Positions 46,290 to 57,994 of a stretch of 64,000 nt of DNA are shown here, piece after piece. The translations under genes and the position numbers were made by a program. The stretch is taken from assembly GCA_964058845.1 (NCBI GenBank), contig CAXKVR010000206.1, positions 1 through 64,000 of the forward strand, read 5' to 3'. The notes beneath the pieces are model-generated. The model searched no databases and had not been told where the DNA came from. It saw only the letters and a list, made by a program, of their open reading frames with translations. Each line of letters opens with the position of its first letter. Position 1 is the stretch's first letter. Origin of the DNA: Carex sylvatica. Its lineage: Eukaryota > Streptophyta > Magnoliopsida > Poales > Cyperaceae.

Positions 46290-47809
46290 ATCTCATCGAT
46301 ATCATCCCCACTTTCTGAGAAAAGACAGTCGGAATCAGATCGTTGTCGTTTAGGTGCCCCGTGGAGCTTGTCATTTGCCATAGTTAATCGCATTTCGCTC
46401 ATTCTCTTCTTTTGTTCATTATACCTCCACATGATAGAAGCCAACCCAACTATAACCAGAAAAATTGCAGCAATAGAAGGCCCAAGTACAGCCACAAGTT
46501 TTTTTTCAGATGAGGATTTGCGATTTGAGTTTGATCCTTGCGTTTTGACATATGCCATGGAATTTGTTGACTCACTTGAGTTTGCATTTGCAAGTGAGCC
46601 AATCGGATGTTGGAAAAGGAAGCAGGACAGAGAAGAATTGTCGAACAAATATCCAGAGCATGAGCAATTACTCGAGCAAAGGTCGCGACAACTTGATATG
46701 TTTCTGCCAGAATCTGTGGGATTCCTATATTTGTTTGCGAAATAGGAGAGACCTGTTCCCACAAACATATATGAAACTTTTGATTCATCACAGGATGTAT
46801 TGGTGGCTAATGGAATATCACTGCCCGGTATGCATCCGCTGGATTGAGCTGAAGATACGAAATGTGACGGACAAATACAACTGGACGAGTTTAGGTTGAG
46901 AGAGCAAAGACCGAGTGATCCACATGCTAACGGCAAGTCACAGCTACTGCTTGGTGCCATAAATACATTGTCTAGAGGGTTTGTAGAGTTTGTTGTTGGA
47001 TAGCTGGTTATCTTAAGTCGGCCATCTGCTCCCAATTGCACAATTCGAAATGGTGCAGTTGAGAGTTTGAGTTGGAAAACCGCATTTCCCTTTGACTCTA
47101 TGAGATAAATTCCCAAGTCGTTTGTGGTCATATATGCGACTGGAACATTTCGGTTCTTGACAGAATTTATATCATTGGACAGACGCCAGTAGGTGTTGTT
47201 CGACCAATTTAGTAAGGCATCAGCTGAAGTGACATCGAGCCGATAATTTCCTTGTCTGAGATCAGACTCAGAGGACACCGGTGAAGAGAGATACGAGCCG
47301 GCTGGCAGTTGCTGGCCAGAGACAAGCGTATCTGATGGGTAATCAAATGACTCCCAGAGCGAGTTGTTAGTCGCATCGAGCAATACTAAATTACCCGTTT
47401 GAAGGAGATGCAATGCTGAAACAGGAGCTTTAAGGGGAGGGGTAGACCAGAGCACGGTTCCATTGGATAATTCGATCAACAAGCCATCCGTTGTTAGCTT
47501 TACTATGCTTGCTCGGTCTGGCATCGGCGTGTTTCGATTGGCGATCCAAATCTGTGTCTTTGAAGGCGCATGCAATACAGATAAGTAGTATCGGGACTCT
47601 TGTGTACCCGGTTTGTATATCAAGGTTTCAAATTCTCCGTTCCGAGACTTTAGAAATAAGCCTCCAGAGTCTATGTAAAGTAAGCTTGATAAGATGACAG
47701 GAGGGTAGATGTATTCGACGGCGAAGCCTTTGCTGGCGGAGGTGATGTGTAAATTGAGGAAGATGAAAGAAAGGGAGTGGGAGAGGGAGAGGTAGAGAAA
47801 AGGCAGCAT
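46148..47809 (-). CDS. Kinase-less G-type lectin receptor-like protein (chimeric paralogue 3)
   Basis: An open frame of 553 residues from the signal-peptide ATG at 47809 (an upstream in-frame ATG is at 47872). It is nearly identical to kinase gene 2 through the signal peptide (with a 4-residue insert in it), lectin region, cysteine region, membrane span (GPSIAAIFLVIVGLASIM) and juxtamembrane part as far as SESGDDIDE. There the homology stops at the 46289/46290 junction, just before the kinase domain. About 47 residues of unrelated sequence follow, with two similar units (TENEQQADEMRHCPPRA and AENEQQADETRHWPPRA), encoded by LTR-retrotransposon-derived DNA. The product would be a membrane-anchored lectin receptor without a kinase. 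It may be a relic or a decoy-type receptor. The frame is intact and the upstream region is conserved with gene 2, but expression is unknown. Confidence 0.75.
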   Translation of the reverse strand: MLPFLYLSLSHSLSFIFLNLHITSASKGFAVEYIYPPVILSSLLYIDSGGLFLKSRNGEFETLIYKPGTQESRYYLSVLHAPSKTQIWIANRNTPMPDRASIVKLTTDGLLIELSNGTVLWSTPPLKAPVSALHLLQTGNLVLLDATNNSLWESFDYPSDTLVSGQQLPAGSYLSSPVSSESDLRQGNYRLDVTSADALLNWSNNTYWRLSNDINSVKNRNVPVAYMTTNDLGIYLIESKGNAVFQLKLSTAPFRIVQLGADGRLKITSYPTTNSTNPLDNVFMAPSSSCDLPLACGSLGLCSLNLNSSSCICPSHFVSSAQSSGCIPGSDIPLATNTSCDESKVSYMFVGTGLSYFANKYRNPTDSGRNISSCRDLCSSNCSCSGYLFDNSSLSCFLFQHPIGSLANANSSESTNSMAYVKTQGSNSNRKSSSEKKLVAVLGPSIAAIFLVIVGLASIMWRYNEQKKRMSEMRLTMANDKLHGAPKRQRSDSDCLFSESGDDIDEMAENEQQADETRHWPPRALATETRREEALATENEQQADEMRHCPPRA

Positions 47810-48227
47810 TGTGCGTGCGTGAAGGATGTGAGACCAGTACTGTGGCAAAGGGGGTTTGAAGGTACAATACAAGGATGGCGAAGGGAATGTTTATTGGTGC
47901 ATGATTTAATTGGTTGACAAGTTGACATGAGTAGAGGTTACTACTAAGTCTTCACGGATTCAATTTTTATTTTGTATTTGTTTGTTTATTTCTTTTGAAT
48001 TGAATAATAGATTTACTTCTTTGTTTAAAAGAGAAGTTTACGTATAAGTGACGCATTGAAATCGTTGATTAAATGCATTAAATAACTTATAATTTTAAAA
48101 AATATAAATTTTAAGAGTTAAAACTGATACAAAAATTAAACGAACTTATTACTCAAATGAGGGCTTGACCCTTATATATTTTTTCTCAATTTTTTTTTTT
48201 AACGAACTTAAGAACACACGTTGAGGG

Positions 48228-48253
48228 TCTAATATATATATATATATATATAT
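48228..48253. repeat. TA microsatellite
   Basis: About 13 TA units at the position where copy A carries the Helitron; A has a shorter TA run around it. Confidence 0.85.
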
Positions 48254-48636
48254 AGTTGGATATTATATATACTTTTTTGGGACATAATTTCAGAAACAAA
48301 ATGACCAAAGATAAGAGATGAGAATGCAGCTAGCTTGATCCTAACAAATAAATTGTGGTTTATTATTGCGCAACATATAAACATATAAATCTGACCATTA
48401 AAATACACAGATAACACAAAAATAGAACTGTCTTCATATATCAGTGATTTAATCATCATAAACTACTAGACCTTAAATAATTTTCGATATAATCCTCATA
48501 GTTGCTCATAAAAACAACCTCACAGTTCCTTTAATCAAGTTGGTAATTACCAAATTTAACGAGGATCAACATCCATTGGTTTTAGCTAGAGGTTGAAGTT
48601 TGAGTTGGTTCATGATCAGATCGTCATTGCTAAAAT

Positions 48637-49262
48637 CAATGTTTTAAATAGCACGCTATAGCGACACAATAGCGGCACTATAGCGTTTTTGGACCTTGAA
48701 TGCTAATCTGTGAGATAAGAGTACGCTATTTCAACTATGACCGATATAGCGGTAATAACAGTCCACTATCTGCGCTACACGCCACACGCCATAGCGCACG
48801 CTATGTTACATAGGCTTTTATATAAAAGTCTAACTGAAAATTAATTTCAAAAATCAATTTTTTCAAGGTCCATATTGATTTTGTTTTTAAATAGAAAAAG
48901 ATAGATAGTTTATTTCATGATGCTTAGGTTTTTTTAATAGAAAAAATATATAGTTTATGCCTTGATGCTTTGGTTATTTTAAAAAGAAAAAGATAGATAG
49001 TTTATGATATTATTAGATATATTTTGAATAGCAATTTGTACTTTGTACTAGTTCAATATGAATAATTTAAATTTTTAATCAGTTTTGTGTGAAGTATTGC
49101 TTTATGAGGCTTTAGATAATGCTGATAATTAGTAGAAATATAAAATATAATTTTTTAAATAAAAAACGTTATGTATGATAGTTTTTGCTATAGCCACACT
49201 ATTCGCGGTAGCTTTTTTTTAACCTTTCTGCTATGACGTGATAATCGCTATTTAGAACCTTG
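48637..49262. mobile_element. Non-autonomous hAT element in copy B
   Basis: 626 bp with terminal inverted repeats CAATGTTTTAAATAGC and GCTATTTAGAACCTTG. The flanks GCTAAAAT and ACTAAAAT (48629-48636, 49263-49270) are an 8-bp duplication with one change. Copy A has a single uninterrupted site (CATTGCTACAATTAATGC, near 44150). It is rich in TAGCG/CGCTA words near both ends and encodes no transposase. Confidence 0.88.
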
Positions 49263-50009
49263 ACTAAAATTAATGCATGGGAATTAAATAATATTTGTTT
49301 TAGAGAGAATTTAGTGGTGCATTAAGTTAAATAAAATAAAAATAAACAATTATGATATGTTTTGCTAGTGCCATAGTTGCTACCATGACAATTCAGACAA
49401 TTAATAGAACGATTCTCTCCACAGGATTCATTGTCCAATCTTGTAATCACTGGAAATTTAATCAGATCACATTTTTTGCCGACCACGAGCAGGCGATAAT
49501 AACTTGCAATTAATTCAATCATGATTGTGCCAAACAAGAGCAGGAGAGCATTTTGAGCAGGTTTCATTGCATGTTTTATTTGTTTATTTTGTTTGGACAT
49601 GTAGCAACGACTTTTAATTAAGTATTGCTCCAATTAGTTTACGAGGTATGAAAGGGAGCATATTGCCAATTCATTTTCTAATGCAATATGTGTTGGAGCT
49701 TGCTACTGGTAAATTATGAACGCCAATTAGAAACCGCAATAGTGAAACAAAATCATAAATAGCTAATTTTCCTTGATCGGAATAAATTATTTTCCATCAC
49801 AGCATCACAAATGAAATCTGTTTGTGAGAATAATGTGAAAGGAGGATTTTCTTTATTTAGCATAATTTGGAGGAAGGTTTTAGTTCATTTAAATCACATG
49901 AATTTACACAAATAACTATTATTTGAATCATATCTACTGACCTTTTGTTAATTACAATAAATTGTATTTCACCAAAAAAAAAAAAATTCTGAACTTCTTA
50001 TCAAAGCTA

Positions 50010-50396
50010 ACACCCTGTTTCCAAAAACTGACTTTGTTTTCTTTCTACCCCTTCCATAGAATTAGTTTATCATTTTCTGTTCACATTAACCCCTAAAGAA
50101 ACCTCGCTTTTTTTTGTTAGAAACTGGCATAAATAAATTTTTTTTTTCGCTTTTTTGCCCCATAATTGGATTATCACTTTTTCCTATTTCTCAGCGCAAG
50201 GAAGAGTCTGGACATCAGAGAAGACGGAGAAGCGGGGAATTGAAGCGCGAAATCGGGAATTTTGGTAATAATATGACATTTCTTGATTCTTTATATTAAA
50301 TAGAAAATAGTGTTTGAAAACTCAGTTTAAAGCTCTTAATGTTGAGAAATAAGAGATATGCCTCATAGAATCATCATAAGCATATTTGGAAAGAAA
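50010..50396. other. Interval between duplication copy B and the LINE
   Basis: Contains an A-rich run and a GC-richer patch at 50200-50260 (GAGAAGACGGAGAAGCGGGG). The short frame through it is not recognisable. No gene supported. Confidence 0.4.
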
Positions 50397-50409
50397 TAGC
50401 TTAAATAAT

Positions 50410-51508
50410 CTTCAAGTAGTGATTAACACTCAAGGAGCTGCTCTTACTTTTCGTAAAGCTTTAGATGAAATTCAGTATAAAGAATGGTTAGAAATACTTG
50501 AGATAATTAGTCATTTATCATACACTCATTCTAATAATAAACTTGGTTGGAGATGAGAATCTAATGGAAATTTTTCAGTTAGGTCCTTGTACAAAATTCT
50601 TAACTTTAGAGGCATTGTTCTCAAAAATACATTAGTATGGTGGACAGTTCCAATTCCTCTCAAGATTTGTATATTCATGTGGGTTACTCATAAAAATAAA
50701 ATCTTGACCACAGATAATTTACATAAAAAAAGATGGAAAGGGCCTACTAAATGTCCATTTTGTTCCCAAGATGAATCTATCCAACATTTATTTGTCACTT
50801 GTACATTTACTAAAAAAAATCTGGTTTTACATGAGTTCTTGCCAAGATGTCAGTATTCAATGGAATCATTTTGCTGATATTGTTAATTTTGCTCACCTAT
50901 TACCCCATACTCATAGAAATGGTTTTCTTGTTGTATTTAGTGCAGTTTGTTGGACTCTGTGGAAGTATTGTAATGATCTCTGTTTTGCTGCAGGTCAACA
51001 AAAAATAACTAGACAAATTGTATTTCTAATCAAATCTCTTATGCATTATTGGACAGGTAAGATGAAGCACCAGGTGGCTGATTCTACTGCACTGTGGTTT
51101 CCCTCTGACATGGATGTTCTGCCACTTGCTACTTGGACTCCAGATGATACCGAAGACTCACCCAACATTGCTAGATTTGGGGCACAATTAGTTCCTTATG
51201 GAGAATAGCTGTCACAACTTCATCTCGGCTAGCTACTTGATATTTTTCTCAGCCCCTTGTGGAGGCTTAATAGTCTAATTAGATGGTCTTCTGATTTTTG
51301 TACATGCTTGCCTAGTGTCTAGCCAGCGGATTATCTTAGCTCTCTACTTTTGTTATCAGATTTATGTGATGCTGTGTTTCGCTATCTACATTTTCAGGGT
51401 TATATACAGTGATCCTAGTTAGATAATTTTGATCAAGGTTGTAAGCTAAAACTATTTTCTTCAATGGAAAATGGATTTCTGCCTTTTTAATCAAAAAAAA
51501 AAAAATAC
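50410..51508 (+). mobile_element. 5'-truncated LINE, 1.1 kb, 13-bp TSD
   Basis: Plus-strand LINE 3' half. Perfect target duplication TAGCTTAAATAAT at 50397-50409 and 51509-51521; A-run at 51493-51505. The coding remnant has VPIPLKICIFMWVTHKNKIL, then KCPFCSQDESIQHLFVTC (zinc-binding RT-associated domain). The frame changes near 50815 and continues VFSAVCWTLWKY to MHYWTG. It ends with a stop at 51206-51208. The frameshift makes it non-functional. Confidence 0.9.
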
Positions 51509-51523
51509 TAGCTTAAATAATAT

Positions 51524-51686
51524 GGAAATAAATCTGCTGTGATCCAAAAATCTCTACAATCCCTGCGATTCCAAATCTCTCCCTTCACATTCTAAAATGC
51601 ACAAATCTCAAGGAGCAATTATTTTTTATATGCAAATCTCTGAACAAATTAACGAATGGATTTGGAATCGCAGCAGATTTATTTCC
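51524..51686. mobile_element. MITE, AAATAAATCTGCTG family, copy 3
   Basis: 163 bp. Left end GGAAATAAATCTGCTGTGAT, right end ATCGCAGCAGATTTATTTCC. It begins only 3 bp after the right target duplication of the LINE. The target duplication is not clear. Confidence 0.8.
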
Positions 51687-52439
51687 AAATTAGGTTATAT
51701 TTTAGTACCTAGTATAATCCCAGTAATTAGGCAACAATTCACAAGAATCTAGCAATTTGTATTTTAGGAAAATAGCCAACGGCTGATAGGATTTCATGTT
51801 ATAAATACTCATGTACTCTCTGCCTTGTAAATCAGAACAAATTAATATAATTCATTCTTCATTTCAAAAAACTTCACTTAAAAACAAAGTCTAGAGGTTT
51901 AGAAACCTAAAGCATGATAGATTTCAGTTTAGTCATGGTATGTGAATATTGATATCAATGTATAGCGAGAGTGAAAGGTATGAATTTTAAATTTAATATT
52001 ACTAAGGGGTTTTAAATGCATTTTGTAAGAACCAAGACTTGTACCTGATCGGTAACAGCCTTGGGTGTATGCTGGTGCGGCTCAGAGTGTCGAAAAACAA
52101 AATAAAACAAATTATTCGGCGGTTTGATGGACATGGAATCAAATTCAGTCTAATTTGATACCGGATTGGAGCTGTGCGTATCGAGTGCGCACCAATATTA
52201 ATACGGATTAAACCACTTCAACGGGACATCTAATCGAATTTGGTCTGATACGTGTGAATATTTACACGAATCAAATTGTTCCAACTGAACATCTGGCCGA
52301 AATTTGATCTGATGTCCCTTGAACTGCTTGGACTGTAAAACAAATTGATTAAGAAATCTGGGCCGGGACAAAAAAAGAAAAATAGAAAAGAAAATGGGCC
52401 TACATTTTGTGGGCTGTTTTTGTCAAACTCCAAATTAGA
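51687..52439. other. Gene-free interval
   Basis: No gene. From 52080 to 52330 several imperfect inverted and direct repeats of words like AATTTGGTCTGATACG and TCTAATTTGATACCGG occur. They may belong to a small foldback element. Confidence 0.4.
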
Positions 52440-53000
52440 AATTCTGAATTAAAATGTGATCAATCTCGCCTCGTGCTTAATTACTCATTAAGTACGCAAG
52501 ACTAACATAAACAAAATAATAAATCAAACAGCAGCAAAAGCATAATAATATAAAGTATCAAGCATCAATCACATAGCAAATAAATAAATATACATATCAT
52601 CCAATATGATCTGCTTCAGATTCAAAATAACATCATATAATGAAAGAGGATACATGATCTATCGAGCCCATATATATGATACAAGCAATACGGGGCTCGT
52701 AAACCTAATCAAAACGTAACCCTCACTAAGTCAAGCGACGTGGCCATTGAGGACAGCTCCTGACAACTCCTGCTGCGGATCGCCAGATGCTGTACCTAAA
52801 ACCCACGAAAGAACTTGTGGGTGAGCGACTAATCGCCCAGTATGTGACCCAGAATTATCCCCTCAGAGATCATCTATGGTCAAAGCACTTTTATTTATAA
52901 ATCGCATTCAGTTATGAATATAAATTAAAATATGCACAAGTGTGATCCTATATCAATATCTAATAATATTTTTAATTAATGCAATGATGCGATTAATCTA
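52440..53000 (-). repeat. LTR-like block, copy 2 (opposite orientation)
   Basis: Inverted relative of 45250-45820. Shared words are ATCGCCCAGTATGTGACC, AAACCCACGAAAGAACTTGT and TATGGTCAAAGCACTTTTA. I did not find a primer-binding site next to it, so it may be a solo or broken LTR. Its right edge is not defined and similarity may extend further. Confidence 0.55.
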
Positions 53001-53093
53001 TTATGCCAACATGGAAAATAAACTCAAAGTCAAAAATACAATATTGGATAGAAATCAAGTCGGAATCCAGTACTACTAGCACTGTGTGCCCAG

Positions 53094-53095
<2 letters not shown>

Positions 53096-53175
<80 letters not shown>
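53096..53175. repeat. AAT microsatellite, 80 bp
   Basis: About 26 perfect AAT/TAA units. The poly-isoleucine and poly-tyrosine frames through it are artefacts. Confidence 0.97.
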
Positions 53176-53177
<2 letters not shown>

Positions 53178-53560
53178 GGATCAAGTAAATCAACCCGTGC
53201 CGTGCCAATATGACCAAAAGATTCAAATGATATAATCCAAGGACTGCGATCAGGGAAACAATGATACATGTTGCCTAAGTGACATCGAGTATTGCCCTTA
53301 GGATAATAGCACACTTGCCGATGGTTATATCAAAATTCGGTGTGTCATCTCGCCTAACGATTCATCACCCAAACATATAAAATATGAGAAATCATACAAT
53401 GCAAGTCGTAAAATAGTTAATCTCTTCCTCATGAGTAGGAGAGAACTCTATCATCCAGCCAGACCAATAGAACCACCACACATGATTCGACAAGGCTCGA
53501 GATAGGCTTGAGTTTGATTTGAGTCCGGCTTGAGCCCAGCACAACCGTAGGCTCCCCTTG

Positions 53561-53620
53561 ACTCCCGTAGACCCCCGTAGACCCCCGTAGACCCCCGTAG
53601 ACCCCCGTAGACCCCCGTAG
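53561..53620. repeat. 10-bp tandem repeat ACCCCCGTAG, six copies
   Basis: One near-copy (ACTCCCGTAG) at 53561-53570 is followed by five perfect head-to-tail copies. It sits in otherwise unremarkable DNA with GAGTCCGGCT/TGAGCCC words nearby. Confidence 0.93.
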
Positions 53621-55770
53621 CTCGATCTTGGAATACCGTTCTAGGAAAAGTAGCTCCTAATGTAGGGAAGAAATAAATTCCCGTACCGTGCCATAGAACT
53701 CGAGATCAGAACTGCTCATGTTAAATAGTAAAATGATCGAAAATGATACGTAATCAAAGTTTATACATATAATATAAATCCTAAAGCCATCCAAAGATCA
53801 AGTGACCCTCGACTCAGTGGCTGTCAGGCCGTCCCATGCCAAGTGACACTAAGACGGAATGAAATCACTCGGCTCTGCTCAGCCCTCACCAATGCATGCA
53901 CATGCACATAATATAATAATAATATATTATCTTCTACGAGAAGAAGACAAAACTAATAATGTATTATATATATATATAATATTACTATTTCTCAAATATA
54001 GTAAATTTGGATTTTTCAAGGTTTATGCAATTCTACCTGCAGTGCAGAAAGGATAAACATACTCTACAGTTTTAAATGCAACTACTTAAATAAATAGTAC
54101 AGATGTTAGGTCAGATGGATCGACTGGTAAGAGTACGCCCACAAAAATAATAATTAAGATATCCTACACCTGTAGGGCTGAAGACTCTGCGGTTAACCCT
54201 CAGTAAAATTAGCGGGATTTATGTATGCTCCAAACTGCGGTTCAGCTGGATCAGTACACGGATCAGACTCGTACAAAATCTGCTGATATGAAATTACGTA
54301 AATTACACTAATTAAAATCTACTCTAAGTTATTCTAACCCTTGCCCAATTATTGTGTAAGTCAAATTCTCGATTATTTTTATTTTATAAGAATTACCAAT
54401 TCAGTCGGTCTGACTGAACCGGTTAGTCAGATATTGATCATTCACTTTCATCTAAATCAATCTAATTTTAATCTAAAATAATTTATAGTTTGAATAATTT
54501 AATTTAAAGATAAATTACTTGTTTAACTTAAAGATAAATTGTTTATTATAATTTAATTGCTCATCAATTTGAACTTAATCGGATCACTCTGAATAAGGTT
54601 TAAAACTTCATTTATTATTTTAAGATAAGTACTTACATGTTATTAAATTATATACCAACCTGCCATTTTAGATTATATATAATAACCTAACTATGCTAAT
54701 TAAACTTATTTAGAAAAATTATACATTCAAAATATGTTTGCTTATTTTAATGTGCTCCATGGGCTGTTTCTAATTAAGATTCCGATATCTTATTTGATAA
54801 TAAATTTATTGCTCAACAGAAATCAAGTGTTCTAGTAATATGAACATAATCTAGATAATAGATATACTTAAATTTCATTATTACCTTTAAATTTTCGGAC
54901 AATGCCTAGAAGAGACTAGGTTAAATTTTCTTATGACATATCACAGACCTAAAGGATCAAGGTAAAATAACATCATCTATAGTTCATATAATCTCATTAT
55001 AATACCATTTCGGTTTCCAGCGGAATCATTCAATCAAAATTTCCAATTTAACACATAAGCCCCTCTGATAAGAGGAATTATCTAAAGTCAAATAATTTAT
55101 GAGGTGTGATCAATTTAATTTAGTAATTTAGTGAAGAACTACATGATATACATACATCAGGCTACATACTATTTGTGTTCCTATGTCCTTAAAAATATAC
55201 ATTAACATATCCCAATATTATATCATGTAATGAGTTAACACATGCTAAATAAGTATGTAAGATAATTTGAATTGAAATCATAATAAGCTAGATATACAAT
55301 TAATTACACAGTTTATTTCATTTATGACATATTCAACTAATCAATAGTTCAAGAGTTTAATCAAGTTATTGAATATACACGGTTCTATTATATATTTCGG
55401 ACCAGGGACAAGTTGTACAACCCCTTCTTATTTACATAAATGTTATTTTTCTTGAAACTTAGCCGAGAGCTAGAGCTCAACTAAAATTATGTATCCACTC
55501 TATTATTTATTTATCCAACTAAAAGATCAAGTTAAATTAATTAATTTAGTTACCCCAAAATCAAAATTGAAGTCTTTATTTATTTATTTTTCTTGGATTC
55601 ACAAATGGCTTATTAGCCGAACATACCCGGCCTGCCCTGCCCCTACCCGAGAGCAACCCACTAGTCTATCTCTTTCGTTTTTCTCCTTCTATTGTCACTT
55701 CCACGGTTATCCTCCTCCCCTCTGTTGAAATCTCTTGCTCTCTCTTCATCTTCCCTTTTCTTTTTCATTC
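53621..55770. other. Gene-free interval
   Basis: AT-rich DNA with no recognisable gene. The last 130 bp (55640-55770) are pyrimidine-rich (CTCTTTCG, CTCCTCCCCTCT) and look like the leader of a lost gene or the target of the CACTA element that follows. Confidence 0.4.
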
Positions 55771-57409
55771 AAGCACTAGTACAAAAAATCTCTTCACTGA
55801 CTATTCAAATACCCCTACACCGACTGTTACAGTGGCGTCAGTAAAGCCGGCGCTAGTGAAGGTGACCTTTTACTGACTCTTTAAAAACAGTCAGTGTTGA
55901 AACCAACACTGACTGTTTTTAAAGCGTCAGTGTTGGGGCCAACAGTGACTGTTTTTAAAAAACAGTCACTGTTGAACACCAACACTGACTGTTTTTAAGG
56001 TGTCAGTATTGATATAAAAATTTTGGCATGGTTCTGTTTATATTTGGGCTAGCCTAGATATTTTTGCTAGCCATATATTACTATTTAATATTTATTGACG
56101 TTAAAAAATTAATATGCCACAATTACAAACAAAAGACACCAAATAAGTTAATTGCCATTCAAAATTATCCAAATTACATGCCATATATCCATAAAACACA
56201 CAAAAGACACCAAATTATCCAAGTTAATTGCCATCAAAAATCTATTTACTTGACTTAAATAGAAAATGCTTCTCTTTCTTGCAACCTATAACTAATATAA
56301 AGGATAGTACCACCCGAGAAGATATGACATCAATTGACGAGGCCTATTCAACGTAATCAACCTCACATTGCCACTTCACCTAGTACAACCTACGGATAGC
56401 AATTAGTGAAAATTAGAATCTGTGCCATTAAATTTAATATCACAATGATAAAGTGTATGACAAGAGAGTAGTATGACAATGTACCGTAGAAGTGTATTCA
56501 CTCCATGCAAACTCGCTCTACAAATTATTCTCAAATTAATGCATGCTCACCCATTAAGTAAAATTATAAACATAAGCAATGTTATTTTAGCAATTGAAAA
56601 AAAAACATATCTAAAGTAGGAAGAGAAGATCAAAATAGATCAATGGAAAGAAAACCAACCCTGATCTAAGTTTAGTTGCTGTCAGCCAATCTTTAAAAAT
56701 TCATTATGGACAATCTACAAAGCCAATTTTTTTGTTCTTTTTATAGAAATGTAAAGGAAAGTCTAAACTACATGCTTGCCAAGTTCAAGATTTTTGTAAT
56801 TTTCTAACTATTTTTAACAGATGCTTGAATGCAGGGGCAGATTGGTAAAAGATGCAGAAAACAACATTTTTTTGGAGATTCAGAAAAGAAAATTTAAAAA
56901 TAGCTAGTAAATCATAGAAAAATGCTATGAATGTAAAATTTGGGTCTAAAGTGTGTGTTTTTGAGTCCTCTATCTGACTGTTCATGTGAATTTTTGGTTT
57001 GGACTTCTGATCAGCCTGCACTGGCTGATCTGTCACAGAAGGTCATTTGGGGTTTTTGAGGTACCAGTAGAATTTCAAGGGTCAAACTTTAAAGCATTTA
57101 GTGAACAAAAATAATGAACTTACCATCTCGTAGAGCAGAAAGAGCTTGGCTAGCTAAAATACATATATAATAGAGCAAAAAGAGTTAAACACTTGAAATT
57201 GATTTAATGGCAGTATTCATGAATAAGAAGATAACTAGATAACCTGCATCAATTTTTTCGCTTTGTCACCTTCAAACTTCTCCGGATATGCTATTGCATA
57301 ACTGTTCATGTGGATTAACAAACCTCATGTCATTTGAATTTTTCTCAAATTTATTACAACATTTCAAAGTTCTAACTCTAAAAGGTAAAAAATACTGGTA
57401 AATAACCTT

Positions 57410-57990
57410 GCTGTCCCAGAATATGCCCTTTATAAAATTACAAATTAAAAATAGATTTAAGTCTTCTAATTTTTTGAAACTTTTTGAGGATATAGATTGT
57501 GCTTTTCTGAAACTTGTGGTACCAAGAACACCCAAATCAGAATTGTAGTCTGCCCTGTACAATTTTTACAAAAAAGGTCGTCAGCAAATAAAAACTGGTA
57601 CTGGGCTAAAACTCTCCTCTTATAAAATTTATTAGAAAGCATAGCTCAAATATACAGAAAAATATGAAATAAATCAAGAGTATAGGTTGCATCCTCCTAA
57701 GAATTTTGGTAGAAAGAACAAGAAATTTGGACTTATGGGCTGTCCTGTGCAAAAATCACAAGACAGGCAAGTTAAAAGACCAAAAACTGGTACGTACCAG
57801 GCTGGTACACGGACTGCCTCTCACAAAATCAAACATCTGACATAGCTAGATGTCTCAGAAAAATTTGAAATTTTCTAGGATCAAAGCTTACACTCTCCTG
57901 AGAATTTAGACATTAAGAACATAAATTTAGGCCTTGTAGATTGGCCTGTGCAAAATTCATAAAATAGGCTGTCAGAATACCAAAACTGCT
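57410..57990. repeat. Three degenerate repeats of about 185 bp
   Basis: Three diverged copies in tandem. Each has a TATAAAATT/CACAAAATCAAA start, a GAACTTGTGG or GAATTTTGG centre, a run like AAGAACA, and an end like GCCTGTGCAAAATTCATA followed by AAAACTGGTAC. They lie inside the CACTA element, and their regular spacing suggests local duplication. Confidence 0.6.
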
Positions 57991-57994
57991 ATTT

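Larger units (their letters stand above)
46290..50009. repeat. Segmental duplication, copy B
   Basis: Partner of 39933-45215. Its left limit is the abrupt junction with retrotransposon DNA inside gene 3; its right limit is near CTTATCAAAGCTAA. It lacks the Helitron and LINE of copy A. Confidence 0.88.

Noticed and set aside
53003..53314. Open frames of poly-Ile or poly-Tyr
   Set aside because: They are translations of the AAT microsatellite at 53096-53175.
53561..53620. Possible CRISPR-like array
   Set aside because: The 10-bp units have no spacers; it is a simple tandem repeat in plant DNA.
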